6,180 bases of DNA from Prevotellaceae bacterium (GTDB taxonomy: Bacteria > Bacteroidota > Bacteroidia > Bacteroidales > UBA932): assembly GCA_031289895.1 (NCBI GenBank), contig JAITOP010000170.1:1-6180 (forward strand), in the 5' to 3' direction. The position numbers and the translations under genes were made by a program. Below, one piece after another: positions 5,889 through 6,180 of the stretch. The stretch's first letter is position 1. The number at the start of each line of letters is the position of its first letter. Below the pieces are notes generated by a model that made no database searches, was not told the origin of the DNA, and was given only the letters and a program-made list of their open reading frames with translations.

Positions 5889-5922
5889 ACAGATTACACA
5901 GATGCGACAGATTTTCACAGAT
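5889..5922. repeat. Four ACAGAT motifs at 9-10-base spacing
   Basis: ACAGAT occurs at 5889-5894, 5898-5903, 5907-5912 and 5917-5922, followed by a T-run to 5929. The spacing of 9, 9 and 10 bases puts the motifs close to one helical turn apart. I recall intergenic repeats of the type ACACAGATTACACAGAT in Bacteroidota. No coding function is evident. Confidence 0.75.
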
Positions 5923-6028
5923 TTTTTTTGATTTATGATTTGAAAACTTTATAACTTTAAAATCTTTATGAAAATTTCTTTGTGGAATATTAAGTAACAA
6001 AAAATAAATAATCCATAAAAGATGGAAT

Positions 6029-6153
6029 GAATCCATTAGGATTCAAATGTTGGTAAAAAATGAATATCCACACCACATACGACCCCGAATGGGGTCGAAC
6101 AATGAGGGGGCGTACATTTTTACCAACATACAATCCCTCTAACGGGATTTTTT
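6029..6153. repeat. Nested inverted-repeat element (possible non-autonomous mobile element)
   Basis: Long arms ATGTTGGTAAAAAATG (6047-6062) and CATTTTTACCAACAT (6115-6129) are inverted complements differing by one extra A, separated by 52 bases. Inside lies a perfect hairpin CGACCCC-GAAT-GGGGTCG (6080-6097). Outside each arm is another hairpin: GAATCC-ATTA-GGATTC (6029-6044) and AATCCC-TCTAAC-GGGATT followed by T (6132-6153). The outer pair have similar stems, so the whole unit is roughly symmetric and could extrude as a cruciform. No open reading frame or transposase lies in it. I recall related TTGGTA...TACCAA elements with GACCCC..GGGGTC cores from Bacteroidota intergenic DNA. The right outer hairpin with its T-tail could act as a plus-strand terminator. 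From 5930 to 6028 I see only A/T-rich DNA without a recognisable feature. Confidence 0.85.
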
Positions 6154-6180
6154 GTCATCTGTTATAAATGTTTATTTTTC

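Noticed and set aside
5725..6036. Minus-strand reading frame of 103 codons upstream of atpE
   Set aside because: It overlaps the start of atpE in another frame and crosses the promoter box and low-complexity repeats, yielding NKSTNKQLNKS-type sequence; chance frame in A/T-rich DNA.

Overview
The window reads like a chromosomal piece of a Bacteroidota (Bacteroidetes) genome. Three things suggest this: the gene order (V-type ATPase subunit E, a DUF2764-type protein, subunit A, subunit B), starts preceded by A-rich leaders with no Shine-Dalgarno sequence, and a TAnnTTTG-type promoter box ahead of the first gene. The intergenic DNA is also packed with palindromic and direct repeats of a kind I associate with this phylum. 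All genes lie on the minus strand, so transcription runs from high to low coordinates.

Layout in the direction of transcription. From 6180 to 5766 is a non-coding leader. It holds a nested inverted-repeat element (6029-6153), a run of ACAGAT motifs (5889-5922), a T/G-rich direct repeat (5820-5879) and the presumed operon promoter (5803-5810). Then come atpE (5765-5148, peripheral stalk), a DUF2764 protein likely to act as the C/d-like central-stalk coupler (5135-4281), and atpA (4262-2511, catalytic subunit with an intact P-loop). These three genes are separated by only 12-18 bases. Next is a 967-base non-coding gap (2510-1544) filled with at least four unrelated repeat families, followed by atpB (1543-224, non-catalytic nucleotide-binding subunit). 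Eleven bases after atpB begins a DNA methyltransferase gene with a DPPF motif (212 to beyond position 1), cut off by the window edge.

Together E, the DUF2764 protein, A and B supply most of the soluble V1 sector of a rotary ATPase that couples ATP turnover to H+ or Na+ transport. Subunits D, F, I and K, needed for the rest of the rotor and the membrane sector, are not in the window and would be expected further downstream on the minus strand.

The enzyme genes are ordinary. What merits a second look is the repeat-laden interruption between atpA and atpB, whose products assemble in a 3:3 ring, and the methyltransferase directly behind atpB. I see no strong evidence for a wholly new system. The repeat architecture, including a 42-bp array that stays in frame and can form hairpins, is the most unusual part.
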